From NCBI GenBank assembly GCA_905479535.1, contig CAJQMW010000432.1, positions 1 to 8,340 on the forward strand: 8,340 bases of DNA, read 5' to 3'. Under the pieces are notes generated by a model. The model was given only the letters and a program-made list of their open reading frames with translations, was not told the DNA's origin and made no database searches. Below, one piece after another: positions 1 to 5,031 of the stretch. A program made the translations under genes and the position numbers. The DNA is from an uncultured Maribacter sp. (GTDB lineage Bacteria; Bacteroidota; Bacteroidia; Flavobacteriales; Flavobacteriaceae). Each line of letters opens with the position of its first letter. Position 1 is the first letter of the stretch.

Positions 1-210
1 GTGGGAATCGTTGGCCTTTGGTAAACCCACCCATGAACGTATACGCTCCTCATCGTCACTGGTTAGTACGCTCCAGGCCTCATTAAAAAATTGCCGTACC
101 TGTGGGATAAAAAAATAGGCGATGACCGCCCCGCCCAATACCCCTATTGAAAGGTGTAAGGGCATTCTACTTTTGTCTGAAGAACTGTTTTTATTGGGCT
201 CGTCTGCCAT
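1..210 (-). CDS. Probable TVP38/TMEM64 (VTT domain) family membrane protein, N-terminal part
   Basis: This is the first 70 codons of a gene that starts with ATG at 208-210 and continues past the left edge. The visible protein has a polar, serine- and lysine-rich N-terminus (MADEPNKNSSSDKSR). One hydrophobic segment follows at about residues 17-36 (LHLSIGVLGGAVIAYFFIP), then a soluble stretch containing LTSDDEERIRSWV. That arrangement, a single helix followed by a DDEE-I-xxW segment just before the membrane core, resembles flavobacterial TVP38/TMEM64 proteins of the SNARE-associated/VTT (DedA-like) group. Those are inner-membrane proteins thought to act in lipid or solute transport. The diagnostic VTT core lies outside the window, so the family call rests on resemblance of the N-terminus only. 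It could be another small-helix membrane protein. The frame is open to the edge with no sign of damage. Confidence 0.45.
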   Translation of the reverse strand, partial: MADEPNKNSSSDKSRMPLHLSIGVLGGAVIAYFFIPQVRQFFNEAWSVLTSDDEERIRSWVGLPKANDSH

Positions 211-370
211 ATATCAACGTATTTTTAGGTGGCAAGTGCACCGCGTTTATTACTTCTCTTATCTAAAATAGATAGAATTGCTGCGGTATCCAATAGGAGT
301 GATTTGGGTTTTTTAAACCTTTCTTAGAAAGCTTTGAATATGCCCTGATTATTTTTTTGTTCCTTCCTTA
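211..370. other. Intergenic leader of the left gene, up to the insertion sequence
   Basis: This AT-rich non-coding stretch should carry the promoter of the minus-strand gene at 1-210. It contains the 260-274 palindrome. It also contains a small CTTTC-TTA-GAAAG inverted repeat at about 320-332. Next to the insertion sequence is a TCCTTC/GAAGGA inverted repeat (361-366 with 373-378) that straddles the inferred junction. I find no remnant of the lost methyltransferase C-terminus or of a restriction enzyme here, which suggests that material was deleted rather than separated by the insertion. Confidence 0.4.
260..274. promoter_or_regulatory. Inverted repeat TATCTA-AAA-TAGATA upstream of the 1-210 gene
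   Basis: A perfect 6-bp inverted repeat with a 3-base centre lies about 50 bases upstream of the ATG at 208-210. On the minus strand, which is the direction of that gene, it overlaps an AT-rich stretch where a promoter could lie. It may be an operator or a chance palindrome. Its location in the leader of the membrane-protein gene is the only functional hint. Confidence 0.2.
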
Positions 371-390
371 TTGAAGGATTTTAAAATTCC
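371..390 (+). repeat. Candidate terminal inverted repeat, transposase 3' end
   Basis: The sequence TTGAAGGATTTTAAAATTCC matches the minus-strand sequence at 1534-1553 at 14 of 20 positions, including the first six. It sits about 95 bases beyond the transposase stop codon. The match is weak and partly AT-rich, so it marks a plausible end rather than a proven one. Confidence 0.3.
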
Positions 391-483
391 GGACCCCATA
401 ATTTCAATTTCAGTTCATTTTTTGCCTGTTTTTTCTTGCTTTTCGGGGCGTTTTCGGCCCGAAGGGACGCATGTTCCCCTTGG

Positions 484-1482
484 TCATGCCTTGGAGAGCA
501 GATGGTCCGCCCTGAATATGTTGTACAGGATACAGTTGAAGTCGAACCTGAGCGCGTTGCGTTCCAGGGTCTTGGCGACCGCCGCCCTGTAGTCCAGCTT
601 CGGCTTGATATAGGCGAAGGGATGTTCCACCTTGCAACGAACCCGCGATTTCTTCTTGTTGTTCTTTTTCTGGGTGGCGGACAGCTTTTTGCTACGGGTC
701 GCCTTGTCCAGGATGCCATAGTACACGCCCTGCTTCCTCGCCTTTTGTTTGTCGGCCCTGTTGCCGTAGGCCCTGTCACCGAAGACCGCCCGCTCGTCCC
801 CGCTCAACAGCTTGTCCCTCGAGCGTGAATCGTGCGGGGCCGCCGTGATGAAGGCAAGCTTGCGGATTATATCGCTGCCCACATCGGTGCCTATATGGCC
901 CTTGTAGCCGAAATATTTCTTCCCCGGTTTGGCGGTGGAGGTCGCATCGGCGTCCATCTGGGAAGACGGCCGCTTTTCCAGTTCCGCCCTCCGCTCCTTG
1001 CTCAGGGGCTTGGTGGTGGACCGCACGATGGTGGCGTCCACACTGGTGCCCTTCTTGAGCAGCAGCCCCTTGGCGTCGATCGAGCCGAGCACGAGTTCGA
1101 AGAGCCCGTCCATGAGCCCTTCCCTTGCCAGTGCCTCCTTGAAGCGCCAGATGGTGGTGAAGTCCGGTACGGTCGTCCCATAGTCTATGCCCGCAAAGCA
1201 CTGGAAGCCCGGGCGGTCGTTCACCTGGCCCTCCAGTTCGGGGTCGCCCAGGTTGTAGAGGTGCTGCAAAAAGAGCATCTTCACCTAGACCAAAAAATCA
1301 CGGTGCGGCGCACCGCCCGTCCTTGTGCTGGTCCTGTCCACCGCCCCGACAAGTTCAAGTGCCCTGTCCCATTCCACGATCGAATCGATCTTGTCCAATT
1401 TTGTGCCGATACGGCCCGGCTTCCTGCTCTGTCCCAACTCGATGTCGGCGAAACTCAACCGTCCCGTTTTGTCGTATTTTTG
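484..1482 (-). pseudogene. IS5-family DDE transposase, broken by an amber codon
   Basis: Read on the minus strand, one frame runs from 1482 to the stop at 484-486 and encodes a transposase of about 332 codons, a normal IS5-family length. The first 65 codons (1288-1482; KYDKTGRLSFADIEL near the start, TRTGGAPHRDFLV at the end) are followed by TAG at 1285-1287. The same frame then continues with VKMLFLQHLYNL, so the amber replaces one residue inside the N-terminal DUF772-like domain. No ATG lies between the upstream TAA (1483-1485) and the amber; TTG at 1456-1458 is the only obvious alternative. The catalytic domain is intact. In the 266-residue downstream part, Asp83 (SVDATIV), Asp170 (FGDRAYGN) and Glu220 (RCKVEHPFAYIK) form the DDE triad, with the R-3-E-6-K signature. 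Restart at GTG 1282-1284 or ATG 1276-1278 would give an N-terminally shortened protein. A typical PDFTTIWRFKE motif is also present. Confidence 0.85.
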
Positions 1483-1533
1483 TTACCGACACTAAGTTAA
1501 ACATTTAGCCAAAGCCAGTCAAGATCCCGTAAG

Positions 1534-1553
1534 GGGTTTTGCAAAGGCTTCAA
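1534..1553 (-). repeat. Candidate terminal inverted repeat, transposase 5' end
   Basis: Read on the minus strand from 1553 this is TTGAAGCCTTTGCAAAACCC, pairing imperfectly with 371-390. Its first bases supply the TGA (1550-1552) that ends the truncated methyltransferase frame, so the element's edge and the gene's break fall at the same place. About 50 further bases of non-coding element sequence separate it from the transposase frame. Confidence 0.35.
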
Positions 1554-1978
1554 ATAGTAGATAAGGTTCTTCCTATATTATCATTTTTGTTTTCTAAATC
1601 GTGCTTAACAAGTCCTTCAACATTTTCCAGTATAAAACCATAAGGATTTTCATCTCTCAAAATCCGTTCAATTTCGAAAAACAATGTTCCTCTAGTTTCT
1701 GCAAATCCGTGACGATTTCCAGCAGCACTAAATGCTTGACACGGAAAACCACCTAATAAAAAATCAAAATCGGGAATTTGTTCGTTATCAACATTAAAAA
1801 TATCGCCTACAAAATAATCGTGATTAAAATTGTTTGATAATGTTTCAACGGCATAAGGCTTAATTTCAGATGTCATTACACATTCTGTTTCAAAACCTAA
1901 TTCTTTAAATGACTTTTCAAAACCTAATCTAATTCCACCAAGTCCAGCAAATAAATCTATAAATTTAACTTTCGGCAT
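1550..1978 (-). pseudogene. C5-cytosine DNA methyltransferase, C-terminally truncated
   Basis: This is the N-terminal 142 residues of a DNA (cytosine-5) methyltransferase, an enzyme that transfers a methyl group from S-adenosylmethionine to cytosine. Motif I, the cofactor loop, is at residues 6-15 (FIDLFAGLGG). Motif IV with the catalytic cysteine is at 76-84 (GGFPCQAFS, Cys80), and motif VI is at 114-121 (GFILENVE, with Glu118). The frame ends at LSTI followed by TGA, where the sequence turns into the insertion element. Motif VIII, the target-recognition domain, and motifs IX-X are all missing; family members usually exceed 300 residues. The product cannot be expected to methylate DNA, and its former target cannot be read. 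It begins 5 bases after the DUF6471 stop (tandem TAATAA, then ATG), so the two genes were almost certainly co-transcribed. Low GC compared with brnQ suggests horizontal acquisition. Confidence 0.9.
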
Positions 1979-1983
1979 TTTTA

Positions 1984-2259
1984 TTATTTTTTGAGGTTAT
2001 AATCGGCTTGTGGTTCAGCAGCGATTGATAATTGATTTTCGTATGCTGGAATTTCTATTTTTTCGCAACCAATTACGGTCAGACATTGTAAAAAGAATGA
2101 TGCACTAAAAGTACCTCGGCTGATTTTACTATCGATGCTCGATTTAGTTTCTTCGATCCCGATTTGTTCAAGCATACTTGCCAAGTCTGAATTTGAAATT
2201 CCTCTACGAACCAATTCTGACTTTAGCAACCGTTTGACTTTATCATTCCAATCTGACAT
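1984..2259 (-). CDS. DUF6471-type small protein, methyltransferase-associated
   Basis: This intact 91-residue protein starts at ATG 2257-2259. The sequence W-x-x-K-V-K-R-L-L-K-S-E-L-V-R-R-G (residues 4-20), SNSDLASML (22-30) and ETKSSIDSKISRGTFSASFFLQCL (37-60) matches my memory of DUF6471. That is a small, probably helix-turn-helix-like domain, with a last conserved stretch around GCEKIEIP (64-71). The basic helices and the RGT-F-S-A-S-F-F segment would suit DNA binding, but its function is not established. I recall such genes lying directly upstream of cytosine methyltransferases, as here. A role in regulating or assisting the modification enzyme is therefore plausible, and this is inference. 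The C-terminal tail (AAEPQADYNLKK) is polar. The gene is AT-rich like its partner. It is now orphaned because the partner is truncated. Confidence 0.75.
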   Translation of the reverse strand: MSDWNDKVKRLLKSELVRRGISNSDLASMLEQIGIEETKSSIDSKISRGTFSASFFLQCLTVIGCEKIEIPAYENQLSIAAEPQADYNLKK

Positions 2260-2282
2260 AATTATGGATTTGATCTATTGCA

Positions 2283-2301
2283 AATTTGTGTAATAATTTG
2301 T
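2283..2301. promoter_or_regulatory. Direct repeat AATTTGT x2 in the DUF6471 leader
   Basis: Two copies of AATTTGT (2283-2289 and 2295-2301) start 12 bases apart, close to one helical turn. The first overlaps an 8-bp palindrome, CAAATTTG, at 2281-2288. They lie between the DUF6471 start codon and the likely promoter element at 2321-2328, where a repressor or controller protein could bind. Methylation modules are often autoregulated by such sites, but binding by DUF6471 is only a guess. The region is very AT-rich, so chance is a real possibility. Confidence 0.25.
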
Positions 2302-2320
2302 AAATATGCAAATAAAAAGG

Positions 2321-2328
2321 CAAAAGTA
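2321..2328 (-). promoter_or_regulatory. Bacteroidota-type -7 element TACTTTTG for DUF6471
   Basis: On the minus strand this reads TACTTTTG, a perfect match to the TAnnTTTG -7 element of Bacteroidota promoters. No good TTTG -33 element is seen at the usual 17-19 base distance; the best is GTTC at 19 bases. Transcription would start about 55 bases before the DUF6471 ATG. The element suggests the leftover module may still be transcribed. Confidence 0.4.
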
Positions 2329-2339
2329 AGAAATTATAT

Positions 2340-2363
2340 TTTTGATAGAACTTTTTATCAAAA
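2340..2363 (-). terminator. AT-rich hairpin after brnQ
   Basis: A perfect 8-bp inverted repeat, TTTTGATA/TATCAAAA, with an 8-base loop lies 12 bases past the brnQ stop codon. It has almost no GC and no clean run of U after it on the brnQ strand, so it would be a weak terminator. It also lies upstream of the DUF6471 promoter element and could instead be a protein-binding site. Confidence 0.3.
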
Positions 2364-2374
2364 CCATATCAGTG

Positions 2375-3667
2375 TTAACGTTTAAAATTGCTAAGGATAT
2401 TCACACCCAAAAAAACCACCAACGCCGGCAGCACCCATCCCAAACTATAGTGTCCTAAGGGTATCCAATCTAGCATTGGGGATAGGTCTGTGCTGAGCGA
2501 AGTCGAAGTAGGGCTCCCAACACTCCCCAAAAAATCGGGAATACTAAAAATTATGGTAGTGATAACTACGGCCTTAAAAACCATGGCAGACGTAAATCTA
2601 TCCGGTGCTGCGTTCAACAAAATTAAAACAATGGTAATTGGGTAAATGAACATAAGCGCAGGTAGTGCCACGGCTATGATGTAGCCCACATCAAACTGTC
2701 CCATAAGTACGCCCAGGATACATCCTAAAATGGCCGTAATGAGGTAAGCCAGCGGCGAATCCGAAAAACGGGACTTGATAAAATCGGCCGTTCCGGTTAC
2801 AATTCCAACGGCTGTTGTAAAACAGGCCAAACTCACCAGAATACTCAAAAAAAGATTTCCAGTATCCCCAAGTGTCATCTTGGCCATTCCGGAGAGCAAT
2901 GCCGTTCTAGAAATTTCCAGTTCAAACGACCCATGCACCAATGCGCCCGAAAGGATGAGTCCCGCATAAATGAGGAAAAGCCCAAGTCCCGCTAGCCAAC
3001 CTGCCCTGCGTATCAATGCTTTTTTATCCTCGTAGGAACCTTCTTTATGTTTAAGGTTGATGGAAACGATTATAACTCCGCCAACTACCACCGCACCAAT
3101 AGCATCAAAAGTCTGATAGCCTTCGAGAATTCCATGCGTAAAAGGACTAGGGAATTGTGTCAACGGAAATTCAAAGTCGAAAGAAAAAATCGTAATTCCG
3201 ATCAGTAATAATAAAATGATGATGATGCCCGGTGTCAACAGTTTTCCAATGATATTCAGGATTTTGGAGCGGTTCATTACAAATACGAATACTAAAGCGA
3301 AATAAACAACACTGGTGAGCCATGACGGACTATCAAAAAAAGGCTGAATAGCCATCTCGTGTGTAACGGAAGCCGTCCTTGGAGAAGGTAAACTAATGGA
3401 GATGGCGTAAATAATTAGGGAATATACAAGACTAAAGGTCGGGGACACCTTTTTTCCAAAATCGAAAATTGTGCCTTGAAGTTTAGCGTGGGCCAAGATT
3501 CCCAAGATGGGAATGAGCACTGCTGAAAGACAAAAACCAATGGTCACCAGCCACCAAAGCTCACCAGATTTGAACCCCAATTGTGGCGGCAATATTAAAT
3601 TACCGGCACCGAAAAAAAGTGAGAAAAGTGCAAAGGCGGTAACTAGGGTTTCCTTGGTTCTAGACAT
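2375..3667 (-). CDS. brnQ: Branched-chain amino acid carrier, BrnQ/LIVCS family
   Basis: This 430-residue integral membrane protein is of the usual family length. It is predicted to import leucine, isoleucine and valine with a cation (LIVCS family, inner membrane). The N-terminal signature TAFALFSLFFGAGNLILPPQLG (about residues 10-31) is characteristic, and about 12 hydrophobic helices follow along the chain. Further family-like segments are EGYQTFDAIGAVVVGGVII (about 182-200) and LACFTTAVGIVTGTADF (about 280-296). The start at ATG 3665-3667 places this signature immediately at the N-terminus, as expected. Near the C-terminus, residues 385-397 (SPTSTSLSTDLSP), in the loop before the last helix, are encoded by a REP-like repeat; the frame stays open through it. 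The gene stands alone, with a 261-base divergent region upstream. Confidence 0.92.
   Translation of the reverse strand: MSRTKETLVTAFALFSLFFGAGNLILPPQLGFKSGELWWLVTIGFCLSAVLIPILGILAHAKLQGTIFDFGKKVSPTFSLVYSLIIYAISISLPSPRTASVTHEMAIQPFFDSPSWLTSVVYFALVFVFVMNRSKILNIIGKLLTPGIIIILLLLIGITIFSFDFEFPLTQFPSPFTHGILEGYQTFDAIGAVVVGGVIIVSINLKHKEGSYEDKKALIRRAGWLAGLGLFLIYAGLILSGALVHGSFELEISRTALLSGMAKMTLGDTGNLFLSILVSLACFTTAVGIVTGTADFIKSRFSDSPLAYLITAILGCILGVLMGQFDVGYIIAVALPALMFIYPITIVLILLNAAPDRFTSAMVFKAVVITTIIFSIPDFLGSVGSPTSTSLSTDLSPMLDWIPLGHYSLGWVLPALVVFLGVNILSNFKR
2489..2508 (-). repeat. REP-like repeat CTTCGACTTCGCTCAGCACA inside brnQ
   Basis: On the minus strand this 20-base sequence matches the CTTCGACTTCGCTCAG-type dispersed repeat that I recall as abundant between genes in Flavobacteriia. 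Here it lies within brnQ and encodes residues 387-393 (TSTSLST). Those belong to a low-complexity serine/threonine loop that looks like extra sequence between two conserved parts of the carrier. Only one copy is present in this window, so the repeat identity rests on memory. Confidence 0.55.
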
Positions 3668-3928
3668 CTTTTTAAAATAAACCGAAAGATAGCCGAAAAT
3701 TGGGAATGCTTGCTTTTAAAAAAAGGTGACCTATAAAAATGGTCATTTAACAACAGGAATGGGGTACATCACAACAAATTATGGCTAAGACCATTAAAAA
3801 GATATACTTTAACAATAATTATTTGAAACATGTCGTTCTTTAAGTCGGCTTTTATAACAAACAACATAAAAATCTAGCATTTTTCCGATTCCCAAATCTG
3901 ACCAATGCAACCTTAAAAACCCTACATC
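3668..3928. other. Divergent intergenic region between brnQ and the zinc-ribbon gene
   Basis: This 261-base AT-rich stretch has no credible gene and should hold the promoters of brnQ (leftward) and of the small gene at 3929 (rightward). On the minus strand TATCTTTC (3684-3691) matches TAnnTTTG at all but the last defined base and could be the brnQ -7 element, but no clear -33 partner is seen. An inverted repeat at 3727-3745 is listed separately. I could not find a convincing promoter for the rightward gene. Confidence 0.4.
3727..3745. promoter_or_regulatory. Inverted repeat TGACC-N9-GGTCA upstream of brnQ
   Basis: A perfect 5-bp inverted repeat (3727-3731 and 3741-3745) surrounds an AT-only 9-base centre, 60-78 bases upstream of the brnQ ATG. 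This is the usual spacing and form of a dimeric regulator site. A leucine-responsive or similar regulator would make sense for an amino acid carrier, but nothing in the sequence identifies the protein. Confidence 0.25.
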
Positions 3929-4144
3929 ATGAAAAAAATATTCTGTAATATTTTTGGCCACCACTACTCAATCTCCAAAAAGGTAACATCACACATTAAA
4001 GAATACAAGTGTATTCACTGTCAAAAGCAAGTGACTACGGACGTAAGTGGTAATCTTTCCATCTTAACGCCCGAGCTGCAGGACATTAACAGAACCTTGG
4101 AACATATTTACCAGAGAAGGCACAACGCTCAACAAGTAGCGTAG
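3929..4144 (+). CDS. Small zinc-ribbon protein, DUF1660-like
   Basis: This 71-residue protein has a likely zinc-binding knuckle. Cys6 and His11/His12 (CNIFGHH) are followed by Cys28 and Cys31 (CIHC). The pattern C-x3-F-G-H near the N-terminus with a later CxxC resembles the prophage-type DUF1660 fold. I also recall close relatives of this whole sequence (KKVTxHIKEYxCxxCxKQ, then LTP and IN-x-x-L) as conserved small hypothetical proteins in Flavobacteriaceae. The second half (residues 40-71) is polar and probably helical (LQDINRTLEHIYQRRHN). There is no signal peptide or membrane segment, so it should be cytoplasmic. The function is unknown; nucleic-acid or protein binding is possible. It stands alone, divergent from brnQ and convergent with the 4297-4956 gene. 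ATG at 3929 puts the conserved Cys directly at the N-terminus. Confidence 0.8.
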   Translation: MKKIFCNIFGHHYSISKKVTSHIKEYKCIHCQKQVTTDVSGNLSILTPELQDINRTLEHIYQRRHNAQQVA

Positions 4145-4162
4145 ACACTTATCTTAGGTTAC

Positions 4163-4195
4163 TAAATTCCAACCCATGGCCGGCGATGGAATTTA
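4163..4195. terminator. Hairpin between convergent genes
   Basis: A perfect 9-bp inverted repeat, TAAATTCCA (4163-4171) and TGGAATTTA (4187-4195), with a 15-base loop lies 18 bases after the zinc-ribbon stop codon. The stem is mostly AT and no U-run follows directly, although a run of eight T lies at about 4224-4231. Its place between convergent genes suits a shared transcription end. Confidence 0.35.
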
Positions 4196-4296
4196 ACTCC
4201 TATTCCCGTAAATTAAGTAAGCATTTTTTTTCTTAACTGTCGTATGCCCCACAACGGATAAGTAAGGATTGCCCTTGTTTTCGGGAATTTTTTCAT

Positions 4297-4956
4297 TTAT
4301 GTAGTAGGTCTTTGCACATTTCTTTTTCTATAGAAATAGATTATAAAACCAACAACCAGTAACGTTCCAAAAACAGATGGCAGTAATTGACTGTAAGGCT
4401 GGTAATTGGGTAATATGGTACCTACGGCGGCAGCCAATAATGCAGTGAAGGCGTTTATCATTTTATAGATATGCTCGTAAAGCCAGAGTGCTTTATAAGA
4501 TTTTGATGGGATTAGATATCTCATAAGATCGTAGCCTACGACCAAGAATAACGCACCAAAGGTTGAATAGATTACTACCGGATTCCAAAAAAGTTCCGTA
4601 GACTTCATATAGTCCATAAAATAGAGCCCTATACCAAGACTTAGCAAAGCGACCCACACATCCAGTAATTTTGGTTTATTAGATTTTGTTTTTAAAGTCC
4701 TGAATCCAGAAAAGCCATTATAACCACTTAGAATGGTTAGCACCAAAAGGAAAGAATTACCCCTAAAAACTATAGCTCCTATTAGTGCCGTAATGATTAC
4801 TATGATTAAAAAACCTAAGAATATTCTTCCGGTTTTTTTATGAAGTCTTTTTCCTTTTTTGGAAATCAAGACTATGACACCTAGAAGTAAAGCAATTGTT
4901 CCGCAAAAAACATGGATTATAATGTTTATGGAATGAAGAGTGATTGAATCGTCCAT
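4297..4956 (-). CDS. DUF2306-like multi-helix membrane protein
   Basis: The product is a 219-residue membrane protein with about six or seven hydrophobic segments: roughly residues 10-31, 45-65, 68-84, 98-113, 126-148, 165-182 and 192-209. An H-x6-H pair in the first helix (His8, His15), a KGKRLHKKTGR loop (His39) and EHIYKMINAF (His162) recall DUF2306-type proteins. In those, conserved histidines lie near membrane faces and could bind heme or metal. Function is unknown. I chose ATG 4954-4956: the only longer start is a TTG at 5023-5025, and the extra 23 residues (hydroxyl-rich and basic, with no helix) look like leader. The gene lies 75 bases downstream of the AraC-type regulator in the same direction, so it is probably co-transcribed with it or controlled by it. 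Confidence 0.6.
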   Translation of the reverse strand: MDDSITLHSINIIIHVFCGTIALLLGVIVLISKKGKRLHKKTGRIFLGFLIIVIITALIGAIVFRGNSFLLVLTILSGYNGFSGFRTLKTKSNKPKLLDVWVALLSLGIGLYFMDYMKSTELFWNPVVIYSTFGALFLVVGYDLMRYLIPSKSYKALWLYEHIYKMINAFTALLAAAVGTILPNYQPYSQLLPSVFGTLLVVGFIIYFYRKRNVQRPTT

Positions 4957-5031
4957 TTTTTTGGTTTTGTTCAAATCTCTATAAAATGTAAAAGATGTAC
5001 GCCCCAACCTATGGGCTGAAACCAATTAACA

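Larger units (their letters stand above)
371..1553 (-). mobile_element. Degenerate IS5-family insertion sequence
   Basis: This unit of about 1.18 kb holds a single minus-strand transposase gene, a size usual for IS5-family elements. It is much richer in GC than its surroundings: I count 35 of 60 bases in 901-960, against 17 of 60 in 1741-1800 and 24 of 60 in 3001-3060. The limits are inferred. A weak 20-base terminal inverted repeat (14 of 20 identical) is seen at 371-390 and, on the minus strand, 1534-1553. The right limit also coincides with the point where the neighbouring methyltransferase loses its conserved sequence. The four bases outside the ends differ (CTTA on the left, ATAG on the right), so no target duplication is visible. 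That fits insertion followed by an adjacent deletion, or misplaced ends. The transposase is damaged, so the element is probably immobile unless it is served in trans. Confidence 0.7.

Noticed and set aside
263..367. Minus-strand frame of 34 codons between stops, next to the insertion sequence
   Set aside because: It was considered as a leftover of the lost restriction-modification genes, but it has no start codon, no motif and sits in the leader of the left gene.
381..828. Several overlapping frames in both directions over the transposase 3' part
   Set aside because: They are Arg/Pro-rich shadow translations of the transposase with no recognisable domain.
1276..1300. Programmed frameshift in the IS5 transposase
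   Set aside because: The two parts are in the same frame, separated by a single TAG. There is no frame change or slippery run to support frameshifting.
832..1500. Long open frame on the + strand (222 codons) opposite the transposase
   Set aside because: It is antisense to a clearly recognisable IS5 transposase in GC-rich sequence, where stop codons are rare in other frames. The translation shows no family motif.
2775..2969. + strand frame of 64 codons inside brnQ
   Set aside because: It is antisense to a well-supported transporter gene and has no domain features.
4957..5025. 23-residue N-terminal extension of the DUF2306-like protein from a TTG
   Set aside because: The extension needs a rare TTG start 7 bases after the previous gene and adds a polar segment before a natural ATG that begins close to the first helix.
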